NCBI GenBank assembly: GCA_033557835.1
Contig: JAWQRO010000513.1
Location: 1-37,399, forward strand
DNA: 37,399 bases
Source of the DNA: Helochares maculicollis
Lineage: Eukaryota; Arthropoda; Insecta; Coleoptera; Hydrophilidae
Reading direction: 5' to 3'
Position numbers and translations under genes: made by a program. Below the pieces are notes generated by a model. The model had not been told where the DNA came from, made no database searches, and saw only the letters and a program-made list of their open reading frames with translations. Positions 23,401-36,250 of the stretch are shown piece by piece. Numbering within the stretch: the stretch's first letter is position 1; each line of letters begins with the position of its first letter.

Positions 23401-25433
23401 TTTCCATGTTAATAAATATTGGTTGTTAAAAAAAATATGTGATATTTGTAAAGATCGTAAAAAAGAAGATTGAAGCTGACCTTTCTAAACCAAAAGACTC
23501 AACATTTTACACCTCAAAATTATCTTTAGGCCAATGGATATTCAGATTGTATATCAAATTTAACAAACCAAATAATATTAAATTAAAGTGCATTAATAAC
23601 TGCAAATCAATATTCATCATAAGCATTTAGTATAGGTAAAAGGAAATATTTTTGAAAAAAATTTTTACTACATAAAAAATGTCTGGTGAAATAAGTTCCT
23701 TGTTGGTAATTTTTAAGGGTTTATGCATACGCCAATTTGATTACATGCAGTGCTTGGTTCACATTTACTATTTATTCCATTTCTAACATAAAATTTAGTG
23801 TCTATTTGTCCCAATAAAATTTTAGACCAATCAAATAGCTCTCGCCATTTATGTGTTAATACCTATCTTATCTTCCTTAAACCCAAACTTCAATCTGTAT
23901 ATTAGTTACAACCAACTATTCTTTACTGGTGGCTAATATCTGAAATAAAAAAGCCATTATTATTAGACAAAAATCCCTATAACTAACCTCAATCACAAAA
24001 ATTGCCCTTGATAGCTATTTCTACCATTTTTTGTTAGCAAAATACAGTCACTAATAATTAAATTTAATTATAAATTTCAAATTATGGAATGAAAACAAGT
24101 TTATGTATATCTGCAATTGTTTGTATTTGGGTACAAATTTACACTTTTGATAAATACTTTGCATCAAACAAGACCTTACCTTACAAAAAATTAGTCTAAT
24201 TGTTGGATGAACTGAATTTTTAACGAGTACAAAACACGTTTCTGAATTTTTATGAAACTTAAATAGTTTTCTAAAAATAAAAAATTAAATGTAGCTTTAT
24301 ACATGTTAAAAATATATCTAAAGGTAATATGTGACGCTCGTAGTCAAAACAGATTTCATGTTTGCCATGTTATTGTACAGTTTAGTGGATTCATTTTATT
24401 TGTGTGTGTTCCTTTTATATTTTTTAGTCATTCTAATGCTAGAGTTCATAGTTGATTTTAATGTACCTCAGATATACTTTGCTGTTATCTTTTAAACTTC
24501 CTTCCTGTAAAACTATTGCCCTGGTGTGAATTGCTAAAGGTTTTTGTTTGTTTAGGTATTTTGGCAACCTAAAGGTATGTGTTATATTAAGAAGATAAGT
24601 TATATAACTGTTGTTACTTCATATTAATTACTTTTTTAATCTTTGTGGAGATTTATTGAGTGAGAACAGATTTTTAAGTTGAAGTTGCAATAATTATCTA
24701 TTGCACTAAGCAACAGAAAATGCTTTAAACACATAGGAAAAATTATTATTGCTGTTCATAAGAAATAAACATTTGCCCTGTTTATAAATAAAGAAATTAA
24801 TCCATTATTAAATAGCTAATTGTATTGTAGCGTATATTGCACGACAAAAAAAAATAGAGACATTGATGAGTTTATGGGCTTGTGCTAGTAATCCTTTTTT
24901 TTCATAGATTTAAATATAAGGGATGTAAAGGACAAACTACAAAAAATTTTTTCTCTATTGTTGCAGGATCTGCACTAATGCCGAGTTCTAATTCTATTAA
25001 AGAAGATGAGGGAATACCACATCAACGTAGCCATTCAATTTCAGGACTGCAAAGCAATGAAAGCCCAAGCCATCAAGTGAAGGACAAGAGCCCTTATGGG
25101 TTATCAGGAAGCACAAATGCCAATCCAAACGACATGCAGTTAAAATATGAAAACGATCGACTGAAACTGGCTTTAGCACAAAGGTACGTTTGAATTTTTA
25201 AGATTTCATTTGTAGCAAATAAATATTTGTCAGTATTAATTTAAAATATTTCATTTTAATTTGTTCTTGTAAAACAATTTCCTATTAACGAGAAAAGTTC
25301 TGTCGGAATTGAGTTGGACAAAACCTAAAAAGTTCAGCATTTTAAAAGAATTAAAAGAAAATGTTTTAGTGTCGACTTTTACAAGCTATCATTCACCAAG
25401 AATTTTTACTCTCTTTGTATGTATGTATGTATG

Positions 25434-25490
<57 letters not shown>

Positions 25491-28400
25491 AATATAAAAA
25501 ACATATTAAACTATATTTTCTAGAAAATTTAAAACGAGCTACTTTAATAAATTCAACATGCGAATGAATATTTTTCGTTCTGTATACTTTTTACTTTTGG
25601 CTGCACTACAGTTTATAAATATCAAATTCGCTAATTACTTTTATACCGTTGAAAGAATCTAAAACTGCTTTGTTTAATAATACATCAATGAGAATATCAT
25701 CTAAAAATTTTAAAATCCAATGTATATGTTTATTGGGCTTCTACACAATATCCAACCGCTTACTTTTAGAAATAATGTGAATTGAATTGGTGTTTTGTTG
25801 GTTACACATACTATAACAAATACCATTGCCTTTGAAGTTTGGTGAAAATATGCCATATATGAAATAGAAAAAGCAGCACTTTGTTATTACACAAATATTT
25901 CACTAAACTGTATTTTTACGTTGACAGTTGTTGAGATATTTGCCAAAATAAACAACATAAATTAGTAGAATAGTAAGAAACTTTATATTTCATCTAGGGA
26001 TTTCTGCAATCAGAAGGAAGAATCGATATATAGTATTATTGCGACAATTAATATGGGTCGAGAAAAAGTGAAAATTATCTCCCTGAAACGATATACTACT
26101 AAACAAAATGCAATTTGCACTTCTCTACCAATGACTTGATTCCCTTACATAGAATTTTGATTAAAAATTAGGACTAATTCCCGGAAAAATATTTTTGTGC
26201 ATACTTTTGTGTTTGTAAGTTTTTAAATTTTACTATAGAAACTAACAATAGTTTCACCAACAAAGTAGATTTATTATATCATATTAAATGTAGATTTTTT
26301 TCCATAAAGATGTTCATGAGACAAAAAAATAAAAACACCACATAATCCTACAAAATTCTGTCAATTGCAATAATATTGTTTACTTTATGCTCATACAACG
26401 AATTTCTAATGTTAAACAATAATTAAATAAGTATCAAATTAAATATGCATCCTTATTTAAAGCTGTTGAATCTAAATTAATGACATTTTAATGTGTCGTG
26501 TTTATGATTTTAATTCTGTAATGATTTTAGTTTGCTAAGTACAAGTGAAAGTGCATCTAGTTTATTATATTGCTTTTTATGTAACAGTTTCATTATTCTG
26601 TAGCTGCGTTTATTCATGATAGAGCAAAGGAAGCAGATGAAGTTGTTGACATAGCTCATTATTGATAGTGGCAGTTGCATAATTAAAAGAATTTCTTTAA
26701 CTATCGAGATTTTATTGGTAAAACGTGCTGTACAAAAATATATTCAACAATAGATTAGTAGGTGTTTTGTCACTAAAAAATAATACTGTAGCATTTTTCA
26801 ATGTAAGACTTGTTTGGGTTAGTTTCTTATAACCTAGAGATTAAAAAAATAGATGTTAGAATTGATACATTTAAATTATGACTAAGATGAACACTGCTAA
26901 AATGAAAGTAACGTGTACGTTTGTTGTATATTGTGTAATGTGATGTTTTGATTGTTTTAAAGAAAATTTAGGTCATATATCACAGAAAGGTTCCGTTAGC
27001 GATCCTTGTTTTATAAAAATATTATCATGTCATTTATATAATACGCGGCGTCCAATAGTTTTTATCTCTATGATTCCATTTAGTAATGTCCATCATATCC
27101 ACCGAAACCACCATGACCACCATCGTGGTTTGGAGTTCCAATCTTGTGTACGACGGCGTTAAAACCATTGTGTTTATCGGCTTTGTATTCTACGACACGA
27201 GTTGTTCCATCAGCTTCTTTGAGGGTGTAAGATCCTTTAACTTCATCTCCATCGCGTTCTTCAATATGTTGTTTTTCGTCACCAGTGTGTGGATCATGAA
27301 CAGCATAGTTGAAATTGTATTTTGGATGGGCCTGTTTAAAAGAACGTTGTATTAAGAGCACTTTCTTCAAAATCATTAATAACAACTTACATAATGATCT
27401 CCATGTCCATCATCACCGTGTCCGCCGCCATAACCACCATCACCGTGTCCGCCGCCGTAACCACCATCAAAACCGCCACCATAATGCCCGTCAAGTCCTC
27501 CTTCGTATCCACCTCCCAAATATCCTGCTCGCACGCAGATGGCGAGGGCGATAACGGCAAAAGCGACCTATAAAATAATCTTATATAGTTTGAATTTTAA
27601 CTTAAATGTGAATGAAATTATTCCCGCCGTGTTTTATTAATTTTAAAAGTAATATTTTCACTAGCGCCTGTTTTTAGAATGGACTAATTTAGTAACGCAT
27701 TTTTATAAATTAAATGACTAGATCACAAACTCACATTGACGAATGTGTTCATTTTGCGAAATTTGTTACTGGTGACTTGTTAGTATGAAGAACTGCAAGA
27801 AACTGATATCAAACAAAATATTAATTCAGCTTATATAGTTGGTTACACCCACTCTATTCCACACACCACCCATAGTATCTTCCCTTAGCTCTACTCGAAC
27901 TTCCTTCCTCCACTTTCTCTGTATGGTTCGCTCAAACTATACTTACTCTTCACATACACTAACGGACTGGTTCGCATTTTTCAACACGAGTAACGACCAA
28001 GACTGCAGTAAATCCTATTCCTTAGCTTTATTTCATTTTAATTAATTACATATCTCGGTAAGACGTTCGCGTTCAAGCAACTAGGAAAAGTGAAACGAGC
28101 GTAGTTTTTTGGTTATTGATACACATAAATTTTAAGGTCTGCTTCATAGTTTAATTCTGATGTTCCTTTAGTGTGTAATTTATTTGTTTTTAGATTTCTA
28201 GAATTTGGTAATTTGCCACTGAGAACTTTGCACAATAGGAAGTTTTTGCTTGTTAGTCTTGTTGACAAGCTAGTTGTTAGTTGTGAGTCGGAGTTGTGTA
28301 TTCTTGTGGAGCGAACTTTCTTACACCTGTAAGTGGACATCAATTTTAGCACAACTATGAATTCTTTCGGTTAATAAATTTATAAATGAATATTAATGGA

Positions 28401-31400
28401 AACGTTTCGTTTCGCTAAAAACTCTGACCATATTTTTATAGGACTTCGTCTTCTCCCAGTATGATTTTGTCGTGGAGTAAAATTAATACCCTTTTAATTA
28501 ATAAGAGCGCTTAATATAACAACTAACGCTTAGAGCAATCAATCAAGGTTTCAAATTTTAGAAAATTAATTTTCTGCCATAAATACAAAAGGAAAACTCA
28601 AGCTGAAAATCAAACCAAACCATTGCAGAAACTAAAACTATAAATAAAAATAGGTGGTAAACGACCAAACCGTTATTCAACGATGTAAATTTTTCTCGGC
28701 CCTACGTGTTCTCAGCATATTAGCCATAGAATCTTATTATATTCAAAGTAATCGATTGCAGCGCTTATGCAAATTACAAAATTTCCGCCAATTAGCGAAA
28801 CATGTCTCATGGTTATTGAATATTGACGTGATCTAATCGAATAAATCAAAAGTTTTCCTGTATTGCACTGCAATTATCTGTTGCTATATGTACCGAGAAC
28901 TTGGGATTATTTTATAGAGGGCATGAAAGTGTGAATAATTAGAAAAAGCAACTAAAGAAGAACTTAAATCTGCTTAGATATGTATCAATGGATTTTGTTG
29001 CAAAAATTTTAATTATTTGTTAACTTCAAACGCAACTTGAGTGCATACATGTAACCGTTATGGAGATTGATTCCTACCGCGTTAAGAATAATTGTAATTT
29101 CTTCTTGAAAATGCACATTTAGGTTACCTTTGGCAGCTCTTTTGTGTTAATTGATCTAATTTTCTCTGCCGGACTTAAATTATTGCTTTATTAAAATGAA
29201 TTTACAGCGCAATCCATATGAGATATATGTGAAGCCTTGTTATATACCATTAGATAAAAATTAATGTACTAGCTTTATTCAGTTTTATTTGTGAAACTAT
29301 TGTACGAATAAGAGAGCCAAAGAACATTCCCAACTTTCTTAAAACAACTACAGATGATCAAACAACAGGTCGTTACAAAACCGATTGCAAACAGATTAAT
29401 ACTGTTTAGATTCCTTGATTATTCGATTGGTAACAATTAAGATCTCAACATAAGGTTTAAAGTAAATTATAAAATGTTATTACTTCGTTGGCAAATACTT
29501 CTATTTGTTCAAATACGCTAAAGTTCTCACCAAAATTTCGTTTGGTTTAACGAACACAACTATAATTTTGTTCATTAAATAATAAGGATTTGAATTTCTG
29601 ATAAAATTATATCGGTTTCCTTTTATTAATCAATTTTTAAAAACAGCATACTCCAGAAACATACAAAATTCTACATTATATTTCCCATAAACACGATGGA
29701 AAAAACAATTTGAACAATAATTGCTTCTTTTTACATTTTTGTTAAAGCATAAAAAATTGAGGTTTTTTGCTTCCACTTGGACTAAATAATGAACTAACTT
29801 CACTATTTTCGGGCTAATAAGCAAATTACATTTTAAATATACCTTTTGATATACAATGAGCTTTTGAATTGTTATTTAGTTTCCTTCAATTTATTTACAA
29901 ACAAATTTGAAGGCGACGAAATATGATAATTTTTTGTGTGAATTCAAAACAATGAAGCGCCAGAAGTTTTTTTTACAAACAAATCAGCTCGCGTTTTTAA
30001 ATGTTCTACGATTCGAACGCTCGACAACTTGAGACAACTATTACGTTTATCATTCAATATTAAATGAAATTAAGAAATCTTTATTTTTACGGATTTATTC
30101 ATTGTTGTTCTTTTATATGGCCTCACTAATTGAAAGAATAGTATTAATCGAATATCTTAAAAATTTATGTTTTATAGATAAATTGCAGTTTGCAATTATA
30201 CACCCTAAAAATTGCTTTGCGTAAACAGATATTTAAATTCTAATTACACTCGTTAGTGAACATCGCAAATAGTATCAATGGCTTTCTTTGCTATAAGTTA
30301 TACTGCATTTGGTATCTGATGTGTTGTTCAGCATATGATAGTTTGTGGCGCACTTGTTATTTGGAATGAAAAAGAAAATTAAGATCGTAGATAAAAATAT
30401 CGTTTTAAGCTGACTTGAATTATAGCAATTGAATTTCAAATATTCTAGACATGGCCAAAATATAAATATCATTTTTGACTCTACCTAAATTTATGTCAAA
30501 AATATTTCCATATAAAAATCAGCTTTTTATCAAACATTCCTAAATATTGCGAACTTTGTTCTTCACCAGCATTGCATTCTCTTAGCCTTTCATACATTGG
30601 TATTCAATATTCCAATTGATTTAAATCATATATTTTGCTGCTTTTAGGCTTATAAAAATATGTCGTTACTAAATTAAAATTTCTCCATATAGAATTTATT
30701 TACTGTAATCGTTTGGCCTCTTCGGGTCTTTGGAGATAGTGCGTCATAAAATCGCGATTCAGACACATTGTCACGCTCTAGCGGCCGTCGCAGGAGACCT
30801 AGAGACCTCCGACTTTAAAAATCTCAATCAGAATGTAAAAGCCAATGAATCGGTACCAAATTTGCAATTGTAGGGTTTGCAGGGGCAATAGCGCGCAATA
30901 CGTGACAGTCTAACTCATTCTAACTAGCTCTGGACTGGAGTTGTGGACATTGTTGGGGTCGTTTTACAGATCCGAATCGAAATTTACAAAAATCGTTGCG
31001 ATCGGACGCAAACTTGCGGCCTCCAGACGCCACCAAATTTGCCACTTTGAGATAGTTGAATATTTAGGTAGCCTTTTATTATTTTTAATGATCTACGGAA
31101 GGGTCTCCGGTGCGTCCGAGCCGGATGTGTTTGGCATCGAATTGTTCGTCACAACCTCGCCGACCGACTGACGTTCGATTTGACCGCCTAGAACTACAAG
31201 TGCGGCCTCCAGAGGCCGAAAATGTGCATTCGATACGATGTCGCCTTTCGACGGCCTTAACTCTTTTCTCCGTAGAAATATCGAAACGAACTTTGCACTA
31301 TCGCAATCGGGAATTCCGAATGAACCGACTGCAGTGGAAAATTTATGAAAATGCGCGATTTTTGACAATTTCAAAAATATTGGTTTATAGCCCAAACCGA

Positions 31401-34400
31401 GTTGCGGTTATTACACCGTTGGATTCGCGTCGACAAGGTGCATCCAACGAAGTACCAAAGAAGTCACTAGTCCAACAAACAAGCGAGAAACGGGAAGCGG
31501 AAAGTCGGCTTTCGGAAATCAGTTTTTCCCACTTTTTTTCTCGAAGGTCCTAGTTCGAATTCCGTCGCACCAGCAAATTTGTGCGCCAAAATCTCAAAAT
31601 AATCATTTTATGTTCGCCCTCGTAAAAAGAACGATAACTGATATATTCGCAATTGATCGAAATTCGCGAATAAAATTGCCCTTCACAAGTAACGTAGAGA
31701 CAACCGGTTTGAAAATTCTCAATCCAGACGAAAAATCCACTATATCGGTGCAACAAACGAAGCTGTAGAACGCCTATTAAGGAATTTTCTATTTTTAGGC
31801 GTGTAAGGATAATAGCAAGCAATACAAGATAGTCGAATTCGTCCTACTGAGTTCTGGACCGGAGATTGTTCGTTTCGCGAATTTTTCATGATGCGCTAAG
31901 GTTTATAAATCTTAATTTGCTATAGTGAATTAGTAAATTGTTTGATATTTATAAGAAACATTTTATTGACGAAAGTGCTACATGCATCCCTCAGACGTTA
32001 TACATTTTCCTTCGTCCTTTAATTTTAATGTTTATTCATTCACTGCAATTTGTAAATTAATACCAGCGCGTGCATTATATTATTACGCAACGAATGTTCA
32101 TCAGACCAGTGCAAGATATCTTTAATGCATTTATTCCAAATATAATTATATAGGTTTGAAACATATTTTAAACTTCCCAGTACAAACAACTTAAATAACT
32201 ACATAAATTGATATTCTAGGAGAAACGCATAGTAATGCAATTACGGTAACTTCCATACATCAGACGCTTTAGTATATGCAGTAATCACAAACGAAGAAAT
32301 AAAGAAAGGCGCTCTTTTCAGCTTTCCCAATCCTAAAGTACCTCAATTTTTTAATTTAAAATTATAGAACGCAGTTTTCATGTGCGGCAGAAAATGTAGC
32401 AACCCAGTTTCGGCTATAATTAACCAGACATTTAAAATGCACATCTGCAAAGCATAAAAACATTCAACCATAACCACCACCATGCACGGTGAGTATTCCT
32501 AACAGTAATTAACTAAGAGCTCTTACTTAGTGGAAACCTGTAAAACCATCTGACGCACACAATGAGAAAAATGCCTATTTAATCTGCAAAAGAAACCACT
32601 TGTAATAAATGTCTTATGAACGGACACGATGTAAAACGATGCAAAATATGGAAGCACGCATGTGTGATAGCAGCATATGTTGAGCGTTGAAAAAAACGCA
32701 GATTTTTCTCTAAATGAGATTTAATTAAAAATTCGTAGATATTTCACATCATTCTCGAGTTAATAGCAAGTGCAAATTATTTGTTGCCGATCGATACGAA
32801 GGCGTAAAATTTGGAGCGAAGGAAATCGTTATTGTAGCTGCTTCCGTTTTCGCTATTATGCAAAAACGTGTAAATTTTAATAAACAAAATTTCTTCATTA
32901 AAATATATACAAGTAGAGCGGTTATAAATTGGGGCAATGATTTAATTTTTACCTGTCATCCTATAATACTTTCTTTTAATTTGAATGTTACGAAATTTGT
33001 GTATTTTAGCAAAAGGCTTGCAACATTGTTATACCGAAGTAACGGCGCGCAAGAAACCGTTTGAGTAAATAAAATTAAATCATAATACTTTTTACAAAAC
33101 AGCCATGTTAAGATTCATATCTAATTGCTTACTAAACGCTAACTTACTGGCATAAATTACTGAATAAAGAGTGCCATTTGTTTTTGTGGCTATTTTCTTT
33201 TTCGCATGAAGCACGATGCGACGCGTATCAGACAACAAAACAGCTTTGCAATTACAATATCAAATCGAACGATCTAATAACTAGCAGTTTCCGCTGTCAT
33301 GGTACCTAACACAAATTGTCTACCGTCTCAGGCGCGTAATGATCTATACGATTCAGAAACATACTCAATGTTTGTGAAATTGAATTATTATTATACTAAT
33401 TGATTTCTGAATTTGTATAATTTCAATAGACAATCGGCTATTTAATATAAGTAGAACAATTTCCACATTTTTTTCTATTTCGAAAATACAAGAAAACAGT
33501 TTTTATTTTGCAATTGGTACATTTACCTTACTTCCTTTCAATTTTTGAAATGGCGAAACATATTTGAGTGCAATATTCCGAATACAATGCAGTTTAGCAA
33601 TATCTGATGCATCTATATTTTACATGTATAATATTGTGCAGTTTGTTACAAAACATCCTCATTAGAATTAATTTTATTCAATGTGCAATATTAATTATTA
33701 CTGTTTTCTTTACTATGTCCATATAACATATATACATTTGCAACCATTTTGTATTGTTTCAGCTCGGCTAATGCCAAAAAATGGGAAATAGAACTAGCAA
33801 CTTTGAAGAGCAACAATGCCCGTCTTACTGCGGCACTTCAAGAAAGTACTGCAAATGTCGATGAATGGAAAAGACAACTGCACAGCTACAAAGAAGAGAA
33901 TATGCGAATGAAAGCAAAGTATCAAGCTGATTTAGAGAATAGCAAAGGTAATTTCAAATATTTCACTTTTTATTATTTTATGTTATGCAATTATTGCCAT
34001 ATAAAAATGTAGTGTATATAAAATAACATGTTCCTCCATAACTGCAAGCATAAATTGGATAAAATAGTATTTCTATGGAAATTTCATTCCTTGATGCAGA
34101 TGCATTGATTACATAACTATGATGGACATATGGCTAATGCAGATAAACATAATAAAATACTTATCTAGATCAAAGAGAGTATAACAGTTTTTATTATGTA
34201 TCAAGATGTGAAAGTTTATGAAGAGATAATAATAATGGTAGCAAATTTAAATTATGCACTGCAATCTGCAGATGGTCAAATAGCCATACTGCTGCAGAAT
34301 ATTTTGCACTACTATTTTCTGTTGCATGTCCTATTTATTAATTGATTAATTGACCATATCGAGCTCCCAAACAGACGGATGCAGAATATGAATTTATTAT

Positions 34401-35329
34401 ATAATAATTAATTAAAACTATGCAAATTTGCACAAGATTATAATTTATAAACAATAAGTGTGTTAAAACCTAAAAAAATATTTATAAAATAATGTTACAA
34501 TCTTTAGAAATGCATGTAATCATTTGCATATAATACATACAGTTTGAAATCTTGCTAATTGTAAGTATGAAAACAACACTCTATCTGCAATCTAACACAT
34601 TTATGATATGTTAGTCTTTTAGCATTGCCATATCTACTAACAATCCTCAGAAGTTCTCATGCAATAATAATTATTACTAATGACACTTACTACAGTTTAA
34701 GATTTTTCTACTGCATTTTGACAAGGACGATTGCATCAAACTATAGACACTGCAACGATAAATACATTGATTTTGCAACAATGTGTGATTTAAGAAAGAC
34801 AGTAGAAAAGCTGGGCAATTTCGATATAAATGTTTAATAACAAATAGTTTGCCCATATGCCCAATAATATTTGAAAGTTTAAATACCTATGGTAACTTCA
34901 AGATAACTCCACAAAATTATTTGCAGGAGGCGGTGATATCGCTGATGAACTAAGAAAAGAAATACAATCGTTAAGAATCCGGGTTGAACAATTAGAGACT
35001 GATCTCGATGCCAAAAACAATGAGGTAAAACAGTTGGCCTCTCATAGTATGTCGGAAGCAGCAAAGGTAAATATATTAGCACTATTAATCTGTTTAAAGT
35101 CATTATGTTCCTTCATTAACACTTTGTGTCGATTTTCACTCAGAATCTACAGAAAGAAAATCAAGAATTGCAAGCAACAGCAAAATTGGCACAATCAGAA
35201 CTGGATATAGCCTTAAGTGCTCACGAATCTCAAAGGCAGATTCTGTTAACCCTTAATCAACAACTGGCAACGACTGCCCACCAGTTAGCTACCATACATG
35301 AGGAAATTTCTACTGCTTTGCAAACGTGA
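20412..35329 (+). CDS. homer: Homer scaffold protein (EVH1 plus C-terminal coiled coil), seven exons
   Basis: Exons: 20412-20437, 21926-22214, 22790-22961, 24967-25183, 33763-33947, 34927-35066, 35144-35329; phases match and give 404 residues. Residues 9-118 are an EVH1 domain: GEQPIFTCKAHVFHIDPKTK, W31 (equivalent to human W24), [20 protein letters not shown] and GLGF with F97 (human F90), the residues that bind PPxxF peptides of mGluR, IP3 receptor, Shank and similar partners. Residues 120-225 are a Ser/Thr/Ala-rich linker. From about 225 a coiled coil (KKWEIELATLKSNNARLTAA, QESTANVDEWKRQL, later heptads to ISTALQT) matches the tetramerising part of long Homers. It acts at synapses and in actin/calcium signalling. 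Two in-frame starts compete: the first ATG (20412) has T at -3, while ATG 20433 has G at -3 and +4 and gives MGEQPIF, the form in other animals (397 residues). Confidence 0.96.
20438..21925 (+). other. homer intron 1
   Basis: About 1.5 kb, AT-rich. An ATG at 21909 is in frame with exon 2, but it precedes the acceptor AG at 21924-21925 and is intronic. Nothing else seen. Confidence 0.7.
22215..22789 (+). other. homer intron 2
   Basis: 575 bp of AT-rich sequence; I see nothing in it. Confidence 0.7.
22962..24966 (+). other. homer intron 3, with a candidate microexon
   Basis: 2.0 kb intron. If it were not spliced, the frame would run 19 codons past exon 3 to a stop at 23015-23017, with an AATAAA at 23270-23275. 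It also contains a 19-nt exon-like segment (24556-24574), listed separately. Confidence 0.6.
24556..24574 (+). other. Candidate 19-nt microexon in homer intron 3
   Basis: The segment is preceded by a strong pyrimidine tract and acceptor (TTTTTGTTTGTTTAG) and followed by a good donor (GTATGTG). Joined to exon 3 it would read EPPGILAT and then stop, giving an EVH1-only protein of about 167 residues, comparable in layout to mammalian Homer1a. This is from splice-site appearance only. Confidence 0.25.
25184..27079 (+). other. homer intron 4, left part
   Basis: AT-rich intronic sequence with one microsatellite; no exon, RNA gene or transposon recognised. Its right end must include the 3'UTR of the nested minus-strand cuticle gene. 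Confidence 0.55.
25417..25488. repeat. Microsatellite (GTAT)n(AT)n
   Basis: About six GTAT units pass into about 24 AT units, within homer intron 4. Confidence 0.95.
27080..27752 (-). CDS. RR-2 cuticular protein, three exons, nested in homer intron 4
   Basis: Exons 27752-27735, 27567-27391 and 27331-27080, all phase 0, give 148 residues. Residues 1-20 are a signal peptide (MNTFVN..VAFAVIALAICVRA) split by intron 1 after codon 6, the usual place in insect cuticle genes. Residues 21-65 are a Gly/His/Tyr-rich spacer with repeats of the form GGYGGGHGD. Residues 70-128 are the Rebers-Riddiford chitin-binding domain of RR-2 type: YNFNYAVHDPHTGDEK, the VKGSYTLKEADGTTRVVEY core, and KADKHNGFNAVVHK. 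The tail (129-148) is again Gly/His-rich. RR-2 proteins are secreted by epidermis and bind chitin, mostly in hard cuticle. The gene has its own TATA box and initiator and is transcribed against homer. Confidence 0.95.
27801..27837 (-). promoter_or_regulatory. Cuticle gene core promoter: TATA box and initiator
   Basis: On the minus strand TATATAAG lies at 27837-27830 and TCAGTT, the arthropod initiator, at 27806-27801. From the first T of the TATA box to the initiator A (27804) is 33 bp, the normal spacing. The start site is then 52 bp upstream of the ATG. This fits a tightly regulated, stage-specific gene. Confidence 0.85.
27838..30759 (+). other. homer intron 4, middle part
   Basis: AT-rich. 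The first few hundred bases (27838-28100, slightly richer in C) are the upstream region of the cuticle gene. Small open frames here show no recognisable domain. No transposon ends or RNA genes seen. Confidence 0.5.
30760..31870. repeat. GC-richer repetitive block with a diverged direct duplication
   Basis: A sharp island of more balanced, CpG-rich sequence in an AT-rich intron. A segment at about 30801-30940 (AGAGACC..AATCTCAATC..AATAGCGCGCAATAC..CTCTGGACTGGAG) recurs diverged and in the same orientation at about 31696-31864 (AGAGACA..ATTCTCAATC..AATAGCAAGCAATAC..TTCTGGACCGGAG), offset by 895-924 bp. A smaller motif, GCGGCCTCCAGA.GCC, recurs at 31016 and 31202. Open frames at 31110-31553 (plus) and 31093-31395 (minus) look incidental. 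It could be part of a satellite with a unit of about 0.9 kb, or a noncoding transposon fragment. Confidence 0.6.
31871..33762 (+). other. homer intron 4, right part
   Basis: AT-rich, up to the exon 5 acceptor at 33762. I see no supported gene. Confidence 0.5.
33948..34926 (+). other. homer intron 5
   Basis: About 980 bp, AT-rich; nothing recognised. The exon 6 acceptor is TTTGCAG ending at 34926. Confidence 0.65.
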
Positions 35330-36250
35330 GGGATGAGAAATGTAATAATCAGCCCGTACTTGAGAGCATTTATATCATCGCATACGTATAGGTCTCTGTC
35401 TGTACTATTGCTGTCTTGCTTAGGTTGGTGTTTGAAAGCTACTCTAAGAGTGTCCATTTAAACTATTATTGAAAGGCTGGTGCCATTTTTATTAAGCTCA
35501 ATTATAGGTATGATTTTTTAAATTATAAATTTTTAAATGTTGTCATCGAAAACCTTCAGGAGACCTAATTTTTAGTTAATAGTTTTATTTATTTAAATAT
35601 TTTAAAGATACAATTCAAACAAAAAGTATACATTTAATTTATGTTGTTGCCTTTTATTTAATTTTAATTGTTTTTACATATATATTTTTAAAATATTTTA
35701 TATAATTTTTTCAAGTATGTTGAATATATCTGATAGATTTAAGCCGCAAGGAACAATTGTTATCAAATTAAATGTAGAATAAGTAAATTAGTATGCAGTT
35801 AATACTCAAATCTAATTTTCACTTATAATTTTTTTAATGTTCTTAAGTATTCGATTGCATTTATGTAAAACTGTGTAAAAATTTATTACTAGTTAATAAT
35901 AAGATATGCACTTGTTAAGATGTAACGAAAAAGTTAAAAAAAATCAGTTATATTATTTTAAAATATGTCATTTATTTATCAACGATTGAACTTTTGTACA
36001 GGGTTAAAAGGACTTATTGTAATGTAACTAACTTATAAGAAAAAAATGTTGACTAATAATGACTTTGTACTAACATTATCGTTGTTGAGCTTTAATAATC
36101 TCTGTAAAAATGATGATAAACATCCGTGACATATTTTAATATAATATTGTATAGATTATGTAAATCCATAGTATCAAATGGCAGTATTGTATAATAAACG
36201 CACACTTTAGATATTTGGAAACAATAAACTATCTTATTCTTGTGTCAAAA
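35330..36250 (+). other. homer 3'UTR (inferred)
   Basis: About 0.9 kb of AT-rich sequence from the stop codon to a pair of AATAAA signals. Its end is set only by those signals. Confidence 0.5.
36193..36228 (+). terminator. Likely homer poly(A) signals (two)
   Basis: AATAAA at 36193-36198 and 36223-36228, followed by a T/GT-rich stretch (TCTTATTCTTGTGTC). Confidence 0.5.

Noticed and set aside
27309..27554. His/Arg-rich plus-strand frame opposite the cuticle gene
   Set aside because: Antisense shadow of the Gly-rich coding repeat.
31110..31553. 147-codon plus-strand open frame in the GC-rich block
   Set aside because: Its length is explained by fewer A/T stop codons in a GC-rich repeat. An overlapping antisense frame is equally open, and neither resembles a protein.
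31550..31563. TAGTTCGAATTCC, like a tRNA T-loop or B box
   Set aside because: No matching A box or cloverleaf upstream, and it lies inside the GC-rich repeat.
32482..32488. ATG CAC G followed by a perfect GTGAGT donor, in good start context, in homer intron 4
   Set aside because: Its phase does not fit homer exon 5, and I found no downstream exon that continues it.
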